Part shown: one piece after another, positions 46,065-56,180 of the stretch
Layout: each line of letters begins with the position of its first letter
How positions within the stretch are numbered: the stretch's first letter is position 1
From: Prochlorococcus marinus str. MIT 9301
GTDB lineage: Bacteria > Cyanobacteriota > Cyanobacteriia > PCC-6307 > Cyanobiaceae
Direction: 5' to 3'
Length of the DNA stretch: 64,000 bases
Assembly: GCF_000015965.1 (NCBI RefSeq)
Contig: NC_009091.1
Coordinates: 372,001 to 436,000 of the forward strand
Notes under the pieces: generated by a model
The model's database searches: none
What the model saw: the letters and a program-made list of their open reading frames with translations, nothing else
What the model was told of the DNA's origin: nothing
Translations under genes and position numbers: made by a program

Positions 46065-46244
46065 ATGGAAGAAACAAATAATCTTATTTTTACTCTTACC
46101 GCAATCCTCGCGATTGCTATGACACTAATATATTTTCCTTTAAGATTTTTCTTGACATTAACTGCTAGAAGTAGAAGGCTAAAACTTTTACAAAAAATTA
46201 GAAGGTTAAGAGATGAATTGGGCCAGCCTTACGAAAGTACATAA
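46065..46244 (+). CDS. Small single-helix membrane protein (59 aa)
   Basis: A 59-residue ORF with an ATG start. One hydrophobic segment (about residues 7-30) is followed by a very basic region (ARSRRLKLLQKIRRLRDELG), a pattern of an inner-membrane anchor with a cytoplasmic, possibly coiled, tail. Its frame ends immediately before the stop codon of the convergent fabG gene. It is similar in style to small photosystem or membrane-assembly proteins, but I recognise no family. Confidence 0.7.
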   Translation: MEETNNLIFTLTAILAIAMTLIYFPLRFFLTLTARSRRLKLLQKIRRLRDELGQPYEST

Positions 46245-46994
46245 TTAAATACTCATACCTCCGTCTATACTGATTGTCTGACCTGTAATGTACCTTCCTG
46301 CATCACTTGAAACTAAAAATGAAACTAAGTTTGCAATTTGAGTACAACTTCCTAATTTCCCTAAAGGAATAACTTTAAGTATCTCTTCAGTATTAAGTTT
46401 TTCAGTCATTTCTGTTTCTATAAAGCCTGGAGCTATTGCATTTACGTTTATACCTCTTGAAGCAAATTCTTTAGCGCAAGTTTTGGTGAATCCAATAACG
46501 CCAGCTTTGGCTGCAGAATAATTTGCTTGACCGGGATTACCAATTATTCCAACAACAGATGAAATATTTACGATACTACCACTCCTTTTTTTCATCATAA
46601 ATTTTGAAGCATATTTTGTACAAAGAAAAACCCCTTTTAAGTTTGTATTTAATACATCATCCCATTGTTCCGATTTCATTCTCATCAATAGTCCATCTCG
46701 AGTAATACCAGCATTGTTAATAAGAATATCAATGGAGCCATTAACTTTTATGATTTCTTCAAAAGCTGAACTGACAGAATCCTCTCTTGAAACATCGAAT
46801 TTTAATTTATGAGCTTTACCTCCTGAATTTTTTATTGAATTTACGACTTCTTCAGCTTTTTCATCAGAAGAAGAGTAATTAATAAAAACTTCTGCTCCAA
46901 AGCGACTTAGTTCTAAAGCAATTTCTTTACCAATTCCTCTGCTAGCTCCAGTGATTAAAGCAACTTTGCCTGATAATGAATCTGTATTGGACAT
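46245..46994 (-). CDS. fabG: 3-oxoacyl-[ACP] reductase
   Basis: FabG reduces beta-ketoacyl-ACP with NADPH in fatty acid synthesis. This 249-residue SDR has TGASRGIGKEIAL at 15-27, the NNAG motif, the catalytic Ser in NISSVVG, YSAAKAGVIGF (YxxxK) and the AIAPGFIETEM segment. The typical C-terminal GQTISIDGGM is intact. It is divergent from ispD over 92 bases and convergent with the 59-residue ORF. Other SDRs are similar, but the overall match to FabG is strong. Confidence 0.95.
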   Translation of the reverse strand: MSNTDSLSGKVALITGASRGIGKEIALELSRFGAEVFINYSSSDEKAEEVVNSIKNSGGKAHKLKFDVSREDSVSSAFEEIIKVNGSIDILINNAGITRDGLLMRMKSEQWDDVLNTNLKGVFLCTKYASKFMMKKRSGSIVNISSVVGIIGNPGQANYSAAKAGVIGFTKTCAKEFASRGINVNAIAPGFIETEMTEKLNTEEILKVIPLGKLGSCTQIANLVSFLVSSDAGRYITGQTISIDGGMSI

Positions 46995-47086
46995 TATGAA
47001 ATTTAATAATTTTCAATCGTAGTACTATTTGTGTAAAGATATTGCTTTTATTTATAATTGTCTAGAAAATATTAAGACCTTCTATT

Positions 47087-47758
47087 GTGCACTTTTTAAT
47101 ACCAGCTGCAGGGAGCGGTAGCAGAATGAAAGCTGGAAAAAATAAATTACTTATTGATTTAGAGGGAGAGTCTTTGATTTATTGGACACTTAAATCTGTA
47201 TTTTCTGCAAGCTCAACAAATTGGGTTGGAATAATTGGGCAACCGAAAGATAAGAATTTATTATTAAATTCAACAAAGGATTTTGCCCATAAAGTTCATT
47301 GGATTAATGGTGGTGACACTAGACAACAGTCAGTTTTTAATGGGTTAAAAGCGCTGCCAAAAGATGCTGAAAAAGTGTTGATACATGATGGTGCTAGATG
47401 TCTAATTAATCCTGAATTGATAGACCTTTGTGCCAAGCAATTAGATGAAAATGAAGCAGTAATTTTGGCTACTAAGGTAACTGACACAATAAAGATTGTT
47501 GATAATGAAGGTTTTATTAAAGAAACACCAGATAGAAATTATTTATGGGCAGCGCAAACTCCTCAGGGCTTTTTAGTAGATAGATTAAAAAAAGCTCATA
47601 AGATGGCAATTGATAAAAACTGGAATGTCACAGATGATGCCTCACTATTCGAAATGCTTAATTGGAAAGTGAAGATTATTGAAGGAACTTATTCAAATAT
47701 AAAGATTACATCTCCTATAGATTTAAAAATAGCAAAACTTTTTGTGAAGAACCCCTAG
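47087..47758 (+). CDS. ispD: 2-C-methyl-D-erythritol 4-phosphate cytidylyltransferase
   Basis: IspD joins CTP and MEP to make CDP-methylerythritol in the MEP isoprenoid pathway, which supplies the chlorophyll, carotenoid and quinone tails. The 223-residue protein starts with [17 protein letters not shown] (CTP loop), then [16 protein letters not shown] and DDASLFE. Translation starts at a GTG at 47087. It ends directly against the ldcA stop, which is convergent. The enzyme is complete. Confidence 0.96.
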   Translation: MHFLIPAAGSGSRMKAGKNKLLIDLEGESLIYWTLKSVFSASSTNWVGIIGQPKDKNLLLNSTKDFAHKVHWINGGDTRQQSVFNGLKALPKDAEKVLIHDGARCLINPELIDLCAKQLDENEAVILATKVTDTIKIVDNEGFIKETPDRNYLWAAQTPQGFLVDRLKKAHKMAIDKNWNVTDDASLFEMLNWKVKIIEGTYSNIKITSPIDLKIAKLFVKNP

Positions 47759-48628
47759 TTAAAAAGGTGAATCGATACTAAGAATGCCATCATCACCATT
47801 TAAGGTGGCTTCGTATCCTAAAGGAATGCAAGCATTTCCCGATCTGTGGCCTATTGGGAGGTCAAAAAGAATAGGAAAGTCAAACTCTTGGAGTCTTTCA
47901 ATAATGCAGTTTTTTAGTAAATCTTTCCATTCAAGGTCGCTGGAATCATTAGAAAAACTTCCGAATCCAATGCCAGCAATTTCAGTAAGTGTTTTAGTCA
48001 TTCTGAGGTAAGTCAACATGCGATCAATTTTATAAATATCTTCATTAATATCTTCAAAAATTATTATTTTCCCTTTGCAATCTGGAAAGTGATCAGTACC
48101 AATTAAAAAAGTAGCAATAGTTAAGTTAGAAACTATAATTTCTCCTTTAGCTTTCCCACCTCTTAAAGGAATTCCTCGTATGTCCGCAACATATCCCTCA
48201 AAAAGTAAATTTCTTAATCTTTCAAGACTCCACTCTGGCTCTTTGAAAAGGCCAGTAACCATGGGACCATGAATAGAACCTATAAATCCTTGAGAATATT
48301 TAGATAGTAGTAAAGAACATGTATCTGAGAATCCAAGCATTAAACCATGTTGCCAAGAAGGGTTTTTTTCTAATAGTCTTGATGAACCCCACCCACCTTT
48401 TGCAAAAATGATTAGCTTACTATTTTGTGCTTTTTCCAGTTCTTCGAATCTAGTTAAATCATCACCAGCAAAATAACCAAATTTTTTTGATAGAGAATTA
48501 TTTTCATTAATTTCTAAGCCCCAGTTTTTTAAGATTTCTATACCTTTTTGAAAATTTTCGTCTTCATCAATAAAGGAGCCCGGAGCTAAAATATCTATTA
48601 GATCTCCTTTTTTTAATCTAAAAAACAT
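47759..48628 (-). CDS. ldcA: LD-carboxypeptidase (peptidase family S66)
   Basis: Family S66 serine peptidases cut the L-Lys/DAP-D-Ala bond of murein tetrapeptides during wall recycling. This 289-residue protein has FAKGGWGSSRLLE, the nucleophile region MLGFSDTCSLLL, the glutamate region IIFEDINEDIYKIDRML, and the histidine motif LPIGHRSGNACIPLG. It starts at ATG 48628. It follows ubiA by 9 bases on the minus strand and ends against the convergent ispD stop. The cytoplasmic location fits its lack of a signal peptide. Confidence 0.92.
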   Translation of the reverse strand: MFFRLKKGDLIDILAPGSFIDEDENFQKGIEILKNWGLEINENNSLSKKFGYFAGDDLTRFEELEKAQNSKLIIFAKGGWGSSRLLEKNPSWQHGLMLGFSDTCSLLLSKYSQGFIGSIHGPMVTGLFKEPEWSLERLRNLLFEGYVADIRGIPLRGGKAKGEIIVSNLTIATFLIGTDHFPDCKGKIIIFEDINEDIYKIDRMLTYLRMTKTLTEIAGIGFGSFSNDSSDLEWKDLLKNCIIERLQEFDFPILFDLPIGHRSGNACIPLGYEATLNGDDGILSIDSPF

Positions 48629-48637
48629 ATTTAGAAT

Positions 48638-49546
48638 TTATGAGGCAATAATAATTCCTAATAAAAGGACCCCTCCATAAATTGATTGATTTTTGAAGTG
48701 ATTCCCAATATTTTTTATTGATTGCTTTTCCTCAGGAAATACTTTCAGTATATCTCTCTGCATTAAGATTGACGTTGTAAGCCAAATTGGCCAAAAAATA
48801 AAATCCATTTGATTAATAAATCCGCATAATGCGAGAAAACAAGAAGTTAAAAAATAGCAAATTTGAATAGTTATTCTTGTATTGTTCTGGAGGTTAACAG
48901 CGGAACTATTTATTCCAATTTTGATATCATATTTTTTATCTGCTAAAGCATAAATCGTGTCGAAGCCAAAAGTCCAAAAAATGGTAGCTAGCCAGCAAAA
49001 TAATAAAACAATACTATTTAAATTGCCTTCATTTGCGGCCCAGGGAATTAAGACTGCAAAACCCCAGCATATGGATAAGATTAATTGAGGATATTTAAAC
49101 CATCTTTTGGCAGAAGGATAAATTAAGATAATTGGTAAAGCTACAAAAGCAAGTGAAATAGAAAGGGTTCTTCCAGGCTGAGGTAGTGACAAAGTTAAAA
49201 AGAAGCTACATAAAATTAAAAAGAAAAGAATTGAATAAGCTGTTTTAAGACCGATTTTATTTGCAGCTAGAGGTCTATTTTTTGTCCTAACAACTCTTTG
49301 ATCAATTTTTTTGTCCCAAATATCGTTAACCACGCAGCCTAATCCACTTACTAGTAGTCCTCCCAGTATTATTCTTAGCAACATTAAAAATTTTGGATTT
49401 GCTTCTGGGGTTAAATATAAACTCCATCCAGCAGGAATAAGTAAGATCATTCTGCCAGTCGGCTTATTCCACCTTAATAATTCAAAAAAAGTACTTAATT
49501 TAATTTGTCGATTTTTGTTTTGCATATGATCTATTGTATATTTCAT
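48638..49546 (-). CDS. ubiA: 4-Hydroxybenzoate polyprenyltransferase (UbiA family)
   Basis: This 302-residue integral membrane prenyltransferase has the NDIWDKKIDQRVVRTKNRP motif and the FDTIYALADKKYDIKIGI second motif, which match 4-hydroxybenzoate polyprenyltransferases. In cyanobacteria the enzyme attaches a solanesyl chain in plastoquinone biosynthesis. There are about eight helices. It is distinct from ChlG and CtaB in this window, the other two UbiA-fold enzymes. It leads ldcA (9-base gap) and is divergent from ppx. An internal ATG seven residues in is an alternative start. Confidence 0.93.
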   Translation of the reverse strand: MKYTIDHMQNKNRQIKLSTFFELLRWNKPTGRMILLIPAGWSLYLTPEANPKFLMLLRIILGGLLVSGLGCVVNDIWDKKIDQRVVRTKNRPLAANKIGLKTAYSILFFLILCSFFLTLSLPQPGRTLSISLAFVALPIILIYPSAKRWFKYPQLILSICWGFAVLIPWAANEGNLNSIVLLFCWLATIFWTFGFDTIYALADKKYDIKIGINSSAVNLQNNTRITIQICYFLTSCFLALCGFINQMDFIFWPIWLTTSILMQRDILKVFPEEKQSIKNIGNHFKNQSIYGGVLLLGIIIAS

Positions 49547-49650
49547 AACTTTAAATAATCTTACTAGGATTAAATGATTTCTATTATTTAATAATCAATG
49601 TTGGGTATATTTATTAATGGATTAAAGATATCTTCGTCTTATAAAAAGAA

Positions 49651-51246
49651 ATGATACTAAAACAAGATTTAAGATATTTTCAAGAAAAACAAATATTAGT
49701 AGCTTCTATTGACATTGGAACTAACTCTACACATCTCTTAGTAGCAGAAATTAATCTAGAATTAAAATCATTTTCAATAAAATTTACCGATAAATCAACC
49801 ACTCGTCTTGGAGAAAGAGATGAGGATGGTAATCTTACTGAAGAATCAATCCAAAGGGCATTAGTTACTCTTAAGCGATTTAAGGAATATTGTAAAAGTA
49901 ATGGAGTAAAACAAATAGTAACAGCTGCAACAAGTGCAGTTAGGGAAGCTCCAAACGGTCAAGATTTTATTAGAAGAGTTCTTGATGAAACTGATATTCA
50001 AATAGAAATGATAAGTGGTTCCGAGGAAGCCAGATTAATTTACCTTGGTGTTCTTTCTGGTATGTCTTTTGAAGATCAGTCTTTTGTAATCATAGATATT
50101 GGAGGAGGATCTACAGAATTAATACTTGCAGATAAAAAAGATGCTATAGCTCTTACCAGTTCGAGAATTGGTGCTGTAAGACTTAAAAATAATTTTTTAA
50201 ATAAAGGGTCTATAACTTCAGAAAGATCGAGTTTTTTAACAACTTTTATTAAAGGATCTTTAGAACCATCTGTTCGAAAAATAAAGAGTAGATCTAAGGG
50301 AGATAAGCCTTTATCTATGATTGCAACCAGTGGCACTGCAACCTCATTGGGAAATTTGATTTCAGATGATTTGGGAGAATCTAAACAAAAGTTGCATGGT
50401 TATAAATTTAAAAGGGAAAATTTACAAAATGTATTGGAAAAACTAATTAAATTGCCAGTTTCGGAAATCAAAAAAATACCTTCATTAAGTGAGAGAAGAG
50501 CAGAAATAATTGTTCCAGGAGCATTGATATTAAACACGGCAATGGAGATGTTGAACTTTAATGAATTAACCATAAGTGAGAGGGCGCTTAGAGAGGGTTT
50601 GGTTGTTGATTGGATGCTTCGTAAAGGGATAATAAAAAACGAGTTAAATATTCAAAGCAATATTAGAAAAACAACAATAGTTCATCAGGCCAGAAAGTTT
50701 GGCGTAGATAATACAAGAGCTGATAAAGTTATCGATATTGCCTTTCAAATCTACGATCAGACTAAAAATATCTTTCATAGCGATAATGACCCTAAAGCTA
50801 AAGAACTTCTTTGGGCAGCTTCTAATCTCTATAATTGTGGGAAATACGTGAATGTTGGTTCATATCACAAACACTCTTGGTACTTAATAAAAAATTGTGA
50901 GTTGTTGGGATATTCTGAAGCAGAAACAAATATTATTGCTTCAATTGCTAGATACCATAGAAAGACCCTACCAAAGAAAAGACATGAGTCTTGGCAAAAT
51001 TTAATATCCAAAGAAGATAAAACATTAGTTCTCGAAATGTCATTGATTTTGAGACTAGCAGCATCTCTTGATCAAAGACCTGACAAGGCGATCTCCTCAG
51101 TTCAAATAAAATTGCAGGGAAATATTCTTACATTTGAACTTTTACCTTTAAATAGAGACCATGATCTTCTTCTTGAAAAATGGAACTTAGGATTATGCCG
51201 TAATGTAGTAAAAGAACTAAAGAATTTGGATTTAAAAGTTATTTAG
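49651..51246 (+). CDS. ppx: Exopolyphosphatase (Ppx/GppA family)
   Basis: This 531-residue ASKHA-fold enzyme removes terminal phosphates from polyphosphate. ASIDIGTNSTHLLVAE at 18-33 is the phosphate-1 motif, IDIGGGSTELIL near 147 the second. A C-terminal HD-like domain (SYHKHSWYLI, ARYHRK) fits Ppx. The start ATG is at 49651. It converges with the HTH gene with an 8-base overlap. In marine cyanobacteria polyphosphate is a phosphorus store, so this gene is relevant to phosphate supply. Confidence 0.95.
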   Translation: MILKQDLRYFQEKQILVASIDIGTNSTHLLVAEINLELKSFSIKFTDKSTTRLGERDEDGNLTEESIQRALVTLKRFKEYCKSNGVKQIVTAATSAVREAPNGQDFIRRVLDETDIQIEMISGSEEARLIYLGVLSGMSFEDQSFVIIDIGGGSTELILADKKDAIALTSSRIGAVRLKNNFLNKGSITSERSSFLTTFIKGSLEPSVRKIKSRSKGDKPLSMIATSGTATSLGNLISDDLGESKQKLHGYKFKRENLQNVLEKLIKLPVSEIKKIPSLSERRAEIIVPGALILNTAMEMLNFNELTISERALREGLVVDWMLRKGIIKNELNIQSNIRKTTIVHQARKFGVDNTRADKVIDIAFQIYDQTKNIFHSDNDPKAKELLWAASNLYNCGKYVNVGSYHKHSWYLIKNCELLGYSEAETNIIASIARYHRKTLPKKRHESWQNLISKEDKTLVLEMSLILRLAASLDQRPDKAISSVQIKLQGNILTFELLPLNRDHDLLLEKWNLGLCRNVVKELKNLDLKVI

Positions 51247-51733
51247 TTTTTTTAATAATTTCTTGTTTTGGAGTTTGATTCTGTGAAGACTCTGAAAATA
51301 AATTGAAAATTAAGGACGAGGCGAAAAGTCCTAGAAGGCCTGAAATTACAATAAATGTCCAAAACCCTACTGGACTTAGATCCTTAGATTGTCTAGTTTT
51401 ATTCGTTTTTTTAGCAACTTCTTCAACTATTTCGTCAATTTTTATCTCTTGCTTTTCTGTCTTGAATTCATTCATTATAAATTCTGTATCAAGTTTCAGC
51501 TTCTGTGAAATTCTACGAACCATTGCTTTGACAAATACTTCTTCAGGTAGTTCTTCTTCATTACCTTCTTCAATGGCTTTAAGTTGATGAGATCCAATTT
51601 TTAAATCAGAAGCCAATTCTTCAACAGATTGCTCCCTACTTAACCTTGCCTCTTTAATAAAATTTCCAATTCTCTTTAAAGAGGATTGTTTTCTTTTGGT
51701 ATTGTCTTCTGGGTTAGATTTTATTTCTTTCAA
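51239..51733 (-). CDS. Helix-turn-helix membrane protein, RodZ-like
   Basis: A 164-residue protein with an N-terminal xre-type helix-turn-helix (GNFIKEARLSREQSVEELA, then SHQLKAIEEG) and a single membrane helix near residues 124-146. This is the layout of a RodZ-like protein that links MreB and the wall in other bacteria, but the periplasmic domain of true RodZ is absent or very short. It lies after cobM (55 bases). It could equally be a membrane-bound regulator. It overlaps the convergent ppx stop by 8 bases. Confidence 0.78.
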   Translation of the reverse strand: MKEIKSNPEDNTKRKQSSLKRIGNFIKEARLSREQSVEELASDLKIGSHQLKAIEEGNEEELPEEVFVKAMVRRISQKLKLDTEFIMNEFKTEKQEIKIDEIVEEVAKKTNKTRQSKDLSPVGFWTFIVISGLLGLFASSLIFNLFSESSQNQTPKQEIIKKTK

Positions 51734-51788
51734 AGTTATTAAATTTTTACTAATTATAGTAATTAATATTTTTCTATCAACTTTAAGA

Positions 51789-52544
51789 TTATTTATTCCT
51801 AAAGAGATGCTTATAAGATGGATTATAAAGATTAGATCTTTTTTGAGAATTATTAATTGCTGGGCTAATTATGTAAATGGTTGTTCTAATTAGTTTTTTC
51901 TCAATAGAAAATTTTTCCATATCTTTTAATTCTATTAATGATGTCCAACCATCATCCCAAGATACTCTAAATCCAACAATCACTTTAGTCTCTGGAGGGT
52001 AAAACTCTAGTAAAGTTTCTTGAGATCTTTTCACATGCCTAGCACTTAGATAAAGACATATAGAGGAATTGTGTTTCGCAAGATCTTTCAGAGATTCTTT
52101 TTCGGGCATGCCTGTTCGCCCTCCTGCTCTAGTTAAAATTATTGTTTGTGTTACGTCAGGGATTGTTAATTCAGCCTTATGATATGCTGCAGCAACTTGA
52201 AAAGCACTTACTCCAGGAACAACCTCGATTTCAATTTTTTCGGTTTCTAAAATTTCTATTTGCTCTCTAATTGCTCCAAAAAGGCAAGGGTCTCCATCAT
52301 GCAACCTTACAACAGTTTTCCCTGCCTGAAATTTTTCTATCATAATTGAGGTGATCTGCTCTAAGTTGAGCGAACTCGTTTTTATTTTTTCAGAACCTTC
52401 TTTCGAAAAATCTAAAATCTTTTCAGGTATTAGAGAATCAGTCCAAATAATGACATCTGCAATTTTTATCTTTTTTAATGCTTTTAAAGTTAATAATTCT
52501 GGATCGCCTGGACCAACACCAATAAAGGAAATTTTATTATCCAT
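51789..52544 (-). CDS. cobM: Precorrin-4 C11-methyltransferase
   Basis: CobM/CbiF methylates C-11 of precorrin-4 in corrin synthesis. The 251-residue tetrapyrrole methylase has [14 protein letters not shown] at the start, [14 protein letters not shown] in the centre, and [12 protein letters not shown], the usual signature pieces. I use the ATG at 52544 rather than the TTG six codons upstream. The gene overlaps the end of lgt by 8 bases, so they are co-transcribed. With the CobT-like gene at 32 kb, it points to cobamide synthesis by this organism. Confidence 0.94.
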   Translation of the reverse strand: MDNKISFIGVGPGDPELLTLKALKKIKIADVIIWTDSLIPEKILDFSKEGSEKIKTSSLNLEQITSIMIEKFQAGKTVVRLHDGDPCLFGAIREQIEILETEKIEIEVVPGVSAFQVAAAYHKAELTIPDVTQTIILTRAGGRTGMPEKESLKDLAKHNSSICLYLSARHVKRSQETLLEFYPPETKVIVGFRVSWDDGWTSLIELKDMEKFSIEKKLIRTTIYIISPAINNSQKRSNLYNPSYKHLFRNK

Positions 52545-53430
52545 TCTTTCTATTTTTCCCAATATATGTTCTCAATCTTAAAAAAAATATTCCAATTAAT
52601 CCAGAAGAAAATAGAAAAATACTTATAAATTGAGCCATCCTAATACCTCCATCACAGAAAGGCGGAAGTCCACCAATGCATAGTGGGTCAGTTCTTAAAC
52701 CTTCAATCCAGAATCTTCCAAAGCTATAACATATCAAATAAAGACAGCTAATAAAGCCAGGCCTGAAAAAATCTGTTTTATTTTGTTTATTAAAAATTAA
52801 AATAAGGAAGATGAAAACTAAGAGATTCCACAATGACTCATAGAGAAAAGTAGGATGAAAAAATTCGTAATTAATAAATTCTAAAGGCCTATTTTGGATA
52901 GGAATAAATAATTTCCAAGGCAAATTTGTCGGGATACCAAAGGCTTCATTATTGAAAAAATTGCCCCACCTTCCTATGGATTGTCCAAGAATAATTGAGG
53001 GTATTAAAATATCTATAAAAGTTTTTAAATGAATTTTTTTTGACTTGCAAAAAAAGATAATAGATATTAAACCTCCAATTAGACCTCCATGAATTGCTAT
53101 GCCTCCTTCCCAAACTGCAAGAAAAGAAGGTATTTTTATGGCGTTATTAAATAGTTCTAAAGAAGTAAAAAAGTTCTCTCCACTATATTGCCTCCACTCA
53201 AAAATTACGTAATAAGCTCTCGCTCCAATTATTGAAAAGATTATTAATGATGGAAGTATTTCACTAATGTACTCTGGGTTAATATTCCTTGCCTTTGCAA
53301 GTTTTTTAGAAATAAATAGACCTATTAAGACTGAAACCGAAATAAGTAATCCATACCATCTAATAGTTATAAAGCCTAAATTTAAAAAAGTTTCTCCTGG
53401 AGATTGTATAAAAGCTTGAAATGTAAGCAT
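52537..53430 (-). CDS. lgt: Prolipoprotein diacylglyceryl transferase
   Basis: Lgt moves diacylglyceryl from phosphatidylglycerol onto the lipobox cysteine of prolipoproteins, in the cytoplasmic membrane. The 297-residue protein has about seven helices. [17 protein letters not shown] is the Lgt signature, and AIHGGLIGG and [11 protein letters not shown] match the family. It lies 10 bases after petA and overlaps cobM by 8 bases. Both lipoproteins noted at 30.7 and 33.1 kb would be substrates. Confidence 0.97.
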   Translation of the reverse strand: MLTFQAFIQSPGETFLNLGFITIRWYGLLISVSVLIGLFISKKLAKARNINPEYISEILPSLIIFSIIGARAYYVIFEWRQYSGENFFTSLELFNNAIKIPSFLAVWEGGIAIHGGLIGGLISIIFFCKSKKIHLKTFIDILIPSIILGQSIGRWGNFFNNEAFGIPTNLPWKLFIPIQNRPLEFINYEFFHPTFLYESLWNLLVFIFLILIFNKQNKTDFFRPGFISCLYLICYSFGRFWIEGLRTDPLCIGGLPPFCDGGIRMAQFISIFLFSSGLIGIFFLRLRTYIGKNRKNG

Positions 53431-53440
53431 CTAAGGAAAG

Positions 53441-54394
53441 TTAGATACCCTCTGCTGCTTGCACTTTTTCTACTTGTTTTTTCTTCAATACTAAAAGTAT
53501 TTGTGTTAGTCCTACACCAATGAAGAATGCAATCAATCCAATAACTCTATAAGGGCTCTGAAGTACAACCTCAGCATCTAATTGTCCGAAGCCGCCAACG
53601 TTGGGATCATTAGTAAGAGGGTCACCTGCATTAATTTTGTCTTGTGCTTTTACTATAAGTTGAGGACCAACAGGTACTGCTTCAGTAGTTATCTCACCAT
53701 TCTCTTTTTCTATATTGACCTTATAACTACCATCTTCAATTGTTTCTATTGAATTTATAGTTCCTGAGGAGGAAGAAGTGAAAACTACATTATTGCTTTT
53801 GTCTCCAGTTGGATATACCTGACCTCTACCTCTATTGCCTCCAATATGTAAAGAGTATTTCCCATAGTGATATTCTTTATTAGTGGATGGATCAGGGGAA
53901 AGTACAGGAAAAACGATTTCTTTATTAGTATCGCCAGGTAGAGGTCCGACAACAATAATATTATCTTTCTCTTCACTGTAATTAGTGAAATAAACCCCTT
54001 CTGTCTCCTTTTTGATTTCTTCAGTCCATCTTTCTTGTGGAGCAAGTTTAAACCCATCAGGCAGCATTACAACAGCGCCAACTTGTAATGGGACTTCAGA
54101 ACCATCAGCACCGATCTCTTTTAAGTCATTTTTGTAGGGTATTTTGACAACAGCTTTGAAAACACTGTCTGCTCCAACAGATTGTGGAACCTCTGCAATT
54201 GTAGGCATCTGAGCTAGATGACAATTTGCACAGACTATCTTACCTGTTGCTTCTCTTGGAGATTCGTAGTTTTGCTGAGCCCAAAATGGATAAGCAAAAG
54301 TGATCTTTGGATGAAATACAATGCTCGAAATGAACAGCAGAGTGCAGATAAATAAACTTGTTTTTTTCATGATTTGATTTTTAAGACCTTTCAT
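53441..54394 (-). CDS. petA: Cytochrome f (cytochrome b6f complex)
   Basis: Cytochrome f passes electrons from the Rieske protein to plastocyanin or cytochrome c6 in the thylakoid lumen. I use the ATG at 54394 (317 residues); a longer ATG at 54484 would run back into petC, and an ATG at 54370 is an alternative. The signal peptide ends at [11 protein letters not shown], whose N-terminal Tyr ligates the haem; CANCH is the haem motif. A C-terminal membrane anchor (about 285-303) follows. Only 4 bases separate it from petC. Confidence 0.97.
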   Translation of the reverse strand: MKGLKNQIMKKTSLFICTLLFISSIVFHPKITFAYPFWAQQNYESPREATGKIVCANCHLAQMPTIAEVPQSVGADSVFKAVVKIPYKNDLKEIGADGSEVPLQVGAVVMLPDGFKLAPQERWTEEIKKETEGVYFTNYSEEKDNIIVVGPLPGDTNKEIVFPVLSPDPSTNKEYHYGKYSLHIGGNRGRGQVYPTGDKSNNVVFTSSSSGTINSIETIEDGSYKVNIEKENGEITTEAVPVGPQLIVKAQDKINAGDPLTNDPNVGGFGQLDAEVVLQSPYRVIGLIAFFIGVGLTQILLVLKKKQVEKVQAAEGI

Positions 54395-54398
54395 TTTT

Positions 54399-54935
54399 TT
54401 ATGCCCACCATGGATTTTCATTAGTTCTAAAGTCAGTTTCTGACCATTGTTTGACGAGTACAGCATCATCTTCAATATCGACATGCGCTAGAGCTAAAGA
54501 TAAAGGAGCAGGCCCTCTTACTACTTTCCCATTTGTATCGTACTGACTGCCATGGCAAGGGCATATAAATTTATTAGCACCACTATCCCATGGGACAACG
54601 CAACCTAAATGAGTACAAATTGCATTTAAACCAAATTCTCCTATTTCCCCAACCTCATTAACTATTAAGTAAGTTGGATCGCCCTTGAGACCCTGCACCA
54701 GACTTCTGTCACCTGCTTGATGGGTTGCTAACCAGCCTGTCTTAGTTATCGGATTCCCTAATTCATCTTTAGCAGAAGTTCCACCACCACCACCACCTGC
54801 TCTTAAAGGCATGAAATAATTTGCTACGGGGTAAAGGGCTCCTAACGCTACACCAGTTGCAGTACCAAATGTAAGAAGATTCATAAATTGCCTTCGCCCC
54901 ATTGAAGGGACATCATTGGAACTTAATTGAGTCAT
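54399..54935 (-). CDS. petC: Rieske iron-sulfur protein (cytochrome b6f complex)
   Basis: The Rieske subunit carries a [2Fe-2S] cluster that takes electrons from plastoquinol. The 178-residue protein has a Tat-type start ([19 protein letters not shown]), an N-terminal membrane anchor, a glycine hinge (AGGGGGG), and cluster motifs [10 protein letters not shown] and CPCHGSQYD with two Cys and two His. It leads petA by 4 bases on the minus strand, the usual petC-petA pair. The Tat signal makes tatC, 900 bases away, relevant to its export. Confidence 0.98.
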   Translation of the reverse strand: MTQLSSNDVPSMGRRQFMNLLTFGTATGVALGALYPVANYFMPLRAGGGGGGTSAKDELGNPITKTGWLATHQAGDRSLVQGLKGDPTYLIVNEVGEIGEFGLNAICTHLGCVVPWDSGANKFICPCHGSQYDTNGKVVRGPAPLSLALAHVDIEDDAVLVKQWSETDFRTNENPWWA

Positions 54936-55058
54936 TCGCTACTTGGTTCTGTTATTTATTAGTTATTATGAAGCAAATTGTTCAATTTCTGTTGTAAATA
55001 GATAGGACTTTTAATAATTTAAAGTAAAAATTTAGGAAGTCTTAATTAATTGATTTAT

Positions 55059-55376
55059 ATGAACCCATTGCAAGTAGATGAAGTTATCCATTATTTGATT
55101 CATCGCTGGGGAAAAAAATATGATTTTAGACTCTTTAGAAGAGGAAAATTTGTTTATTTTCAAATGATGTGGGGATTTCTTGGGCAGGAATCATTTCCTT
55201 TAAGTGAAGATGAATATAAAAAATCGATAGCTGATAAAATCGAGATTTTAAATAGATGTGGTTATTCAGAAGAAGTAAGGGAATGGCTAAAGAAAGTCAA
55301 TGCTAAGCCAAGGTTAGGTAGAGCTGTCAGCTTGCAATTAAATCTTAATGAGAAGATGAAAGAGTTTTTGACTTAA
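55059..55376 (+). CDS. DUF3067 cyanobacterial protein
   Basis: A 105-residue protein of the DUF3067 type, read from the ATG at 55059; a TTG three codons upstream is possible. The sequence is HRWGKKYDFRLFRRGKFVYF, MMWGFLGQESFPLSEDEY, then a helical C-terminus ending in EKMKEFLT. It has no signal peptide or membrane segment. Function is not clear; related proteins occur across cyanobacteria and plastids. It is divergent from petC and converges with tatC with a 32-base overlap. Confidence 0.85.
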   Translation: MNPLQVDEVIHYLIHRWGKKYDFRLFRRGKFVYFQMMWGFLGQESFPLSEDEYKKSIADKIEILNRCGYSEEVREWLKKVNAKPRLGRAVSLQLNLNEKMKEFLT

Positions 55377-56103
55377 GATTTTCTGATAAGTAAGTTAATC
55401 CAGTACCCACAAAAAATAAAAAAACAATCGATATAGAAAGCAATGACATTGTCAATGGGTCTGTTGAAGGGGTAATCACTGCAGATAAGATTGCGGAGGA
55501 GATTACAACTACCTTCCAATTCGAAATCATTTTTTCTGTTGTGATTATTCCAAGAGAACCAAGAATAAATTGTAATACTGGCAATTGAAAAGCTATTGCA
55601 GTGCTAGACATTAATAAAAGAACAAAATCAAAATATCTTTCTATAGACCAAGTTGGTTCAACAATATCAGCACCGAAACTAATGAAGAAATTTATTGCTG
55701 CAGGGACTAATATCCACCATGAAAAAATCAATCCTAAAAAAAATAGAAGACCTGAACCAAAAACTGCAGGCAAAATAAGGCTTTTTTCTTGTTTTGTTAA
55801 ACCAGGGGAAATGAATAATATTATTTGATAAAAGATATAAGGCATAGAAACTATCAATCCACTGTAACCTGCAACTTTAATAGCGACAAATAAAAACTCT
55901 CCTGGAGCAAGTTGTAGTAAATGAATATCACCAGCTGGAATTTCTAAAAAAGATATTAATGGCTTTATAATTAGAAGACTAAAAAATATTGAAATCAGTA
56001 TTGAATAAATTGAATTTAGTATCCTTTGACGAAGCTCCTCTAAATGATCACTAAAAGTCATCGAATCTGATAATTTTTTTTCACTTTGACCTGTATCTCT
56101 CAT
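55345..56103 (-). CDS. tatC: Sec-independent protein translocase TatC
   Basis: TatC is the receptor of the twin-arginine translocase for folded proteins. The 252-residue protein has about six helices, with the N-terminal MTFSDHLEELRQRILNSI motif and a FYQIILFISPGLTKQEK segment typical of TatC. The Rieske protein (petC) and the Tat-type lipoprotein at 33.1 kb are probable clients. It is downstream of the 86-residue protein and the Rqc2-like gene on the minus strand, and it overlaps DUF3067 at its end. Confidence 0.96.
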   Translation of the reverse strand: MRDTGQSEKKLSDSMTFSDHLEELRQRILNSIYSILISIFFSLLIIKPLISFLEIPAGDIHLLQLAPGEFLFVAIKVAGYSGLIVSMPYIFYQIILFISPGLTKQEKSLILPAVFGSGLLFFLGLIFSWWILVPAAINFFISFGADIVEPTWSIERYFDFVLLLMSSTAIAFQLPVLQFILGSLGIITTEKMISNWKVVVISSAILSAVITPSTDPLTMSLLSISIVFLFFVGTGLTYLSENLKSKTLSSSH

Positions 56104-56180
56104 TAATATTTGAAAATTGTTTAAGAAAAAGGTTTAAAACTAGTATTGTCAAAGTACAATTTATTTTTCGATAAATTTAA

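Noticed and set aside
54395-54484. A longer start for petA
   Set aside because: It would run back into petC by about 85 bases, and residues 1-30 do not form a signal peptide; ATG 54394 gives a normal 317-residue precursor.
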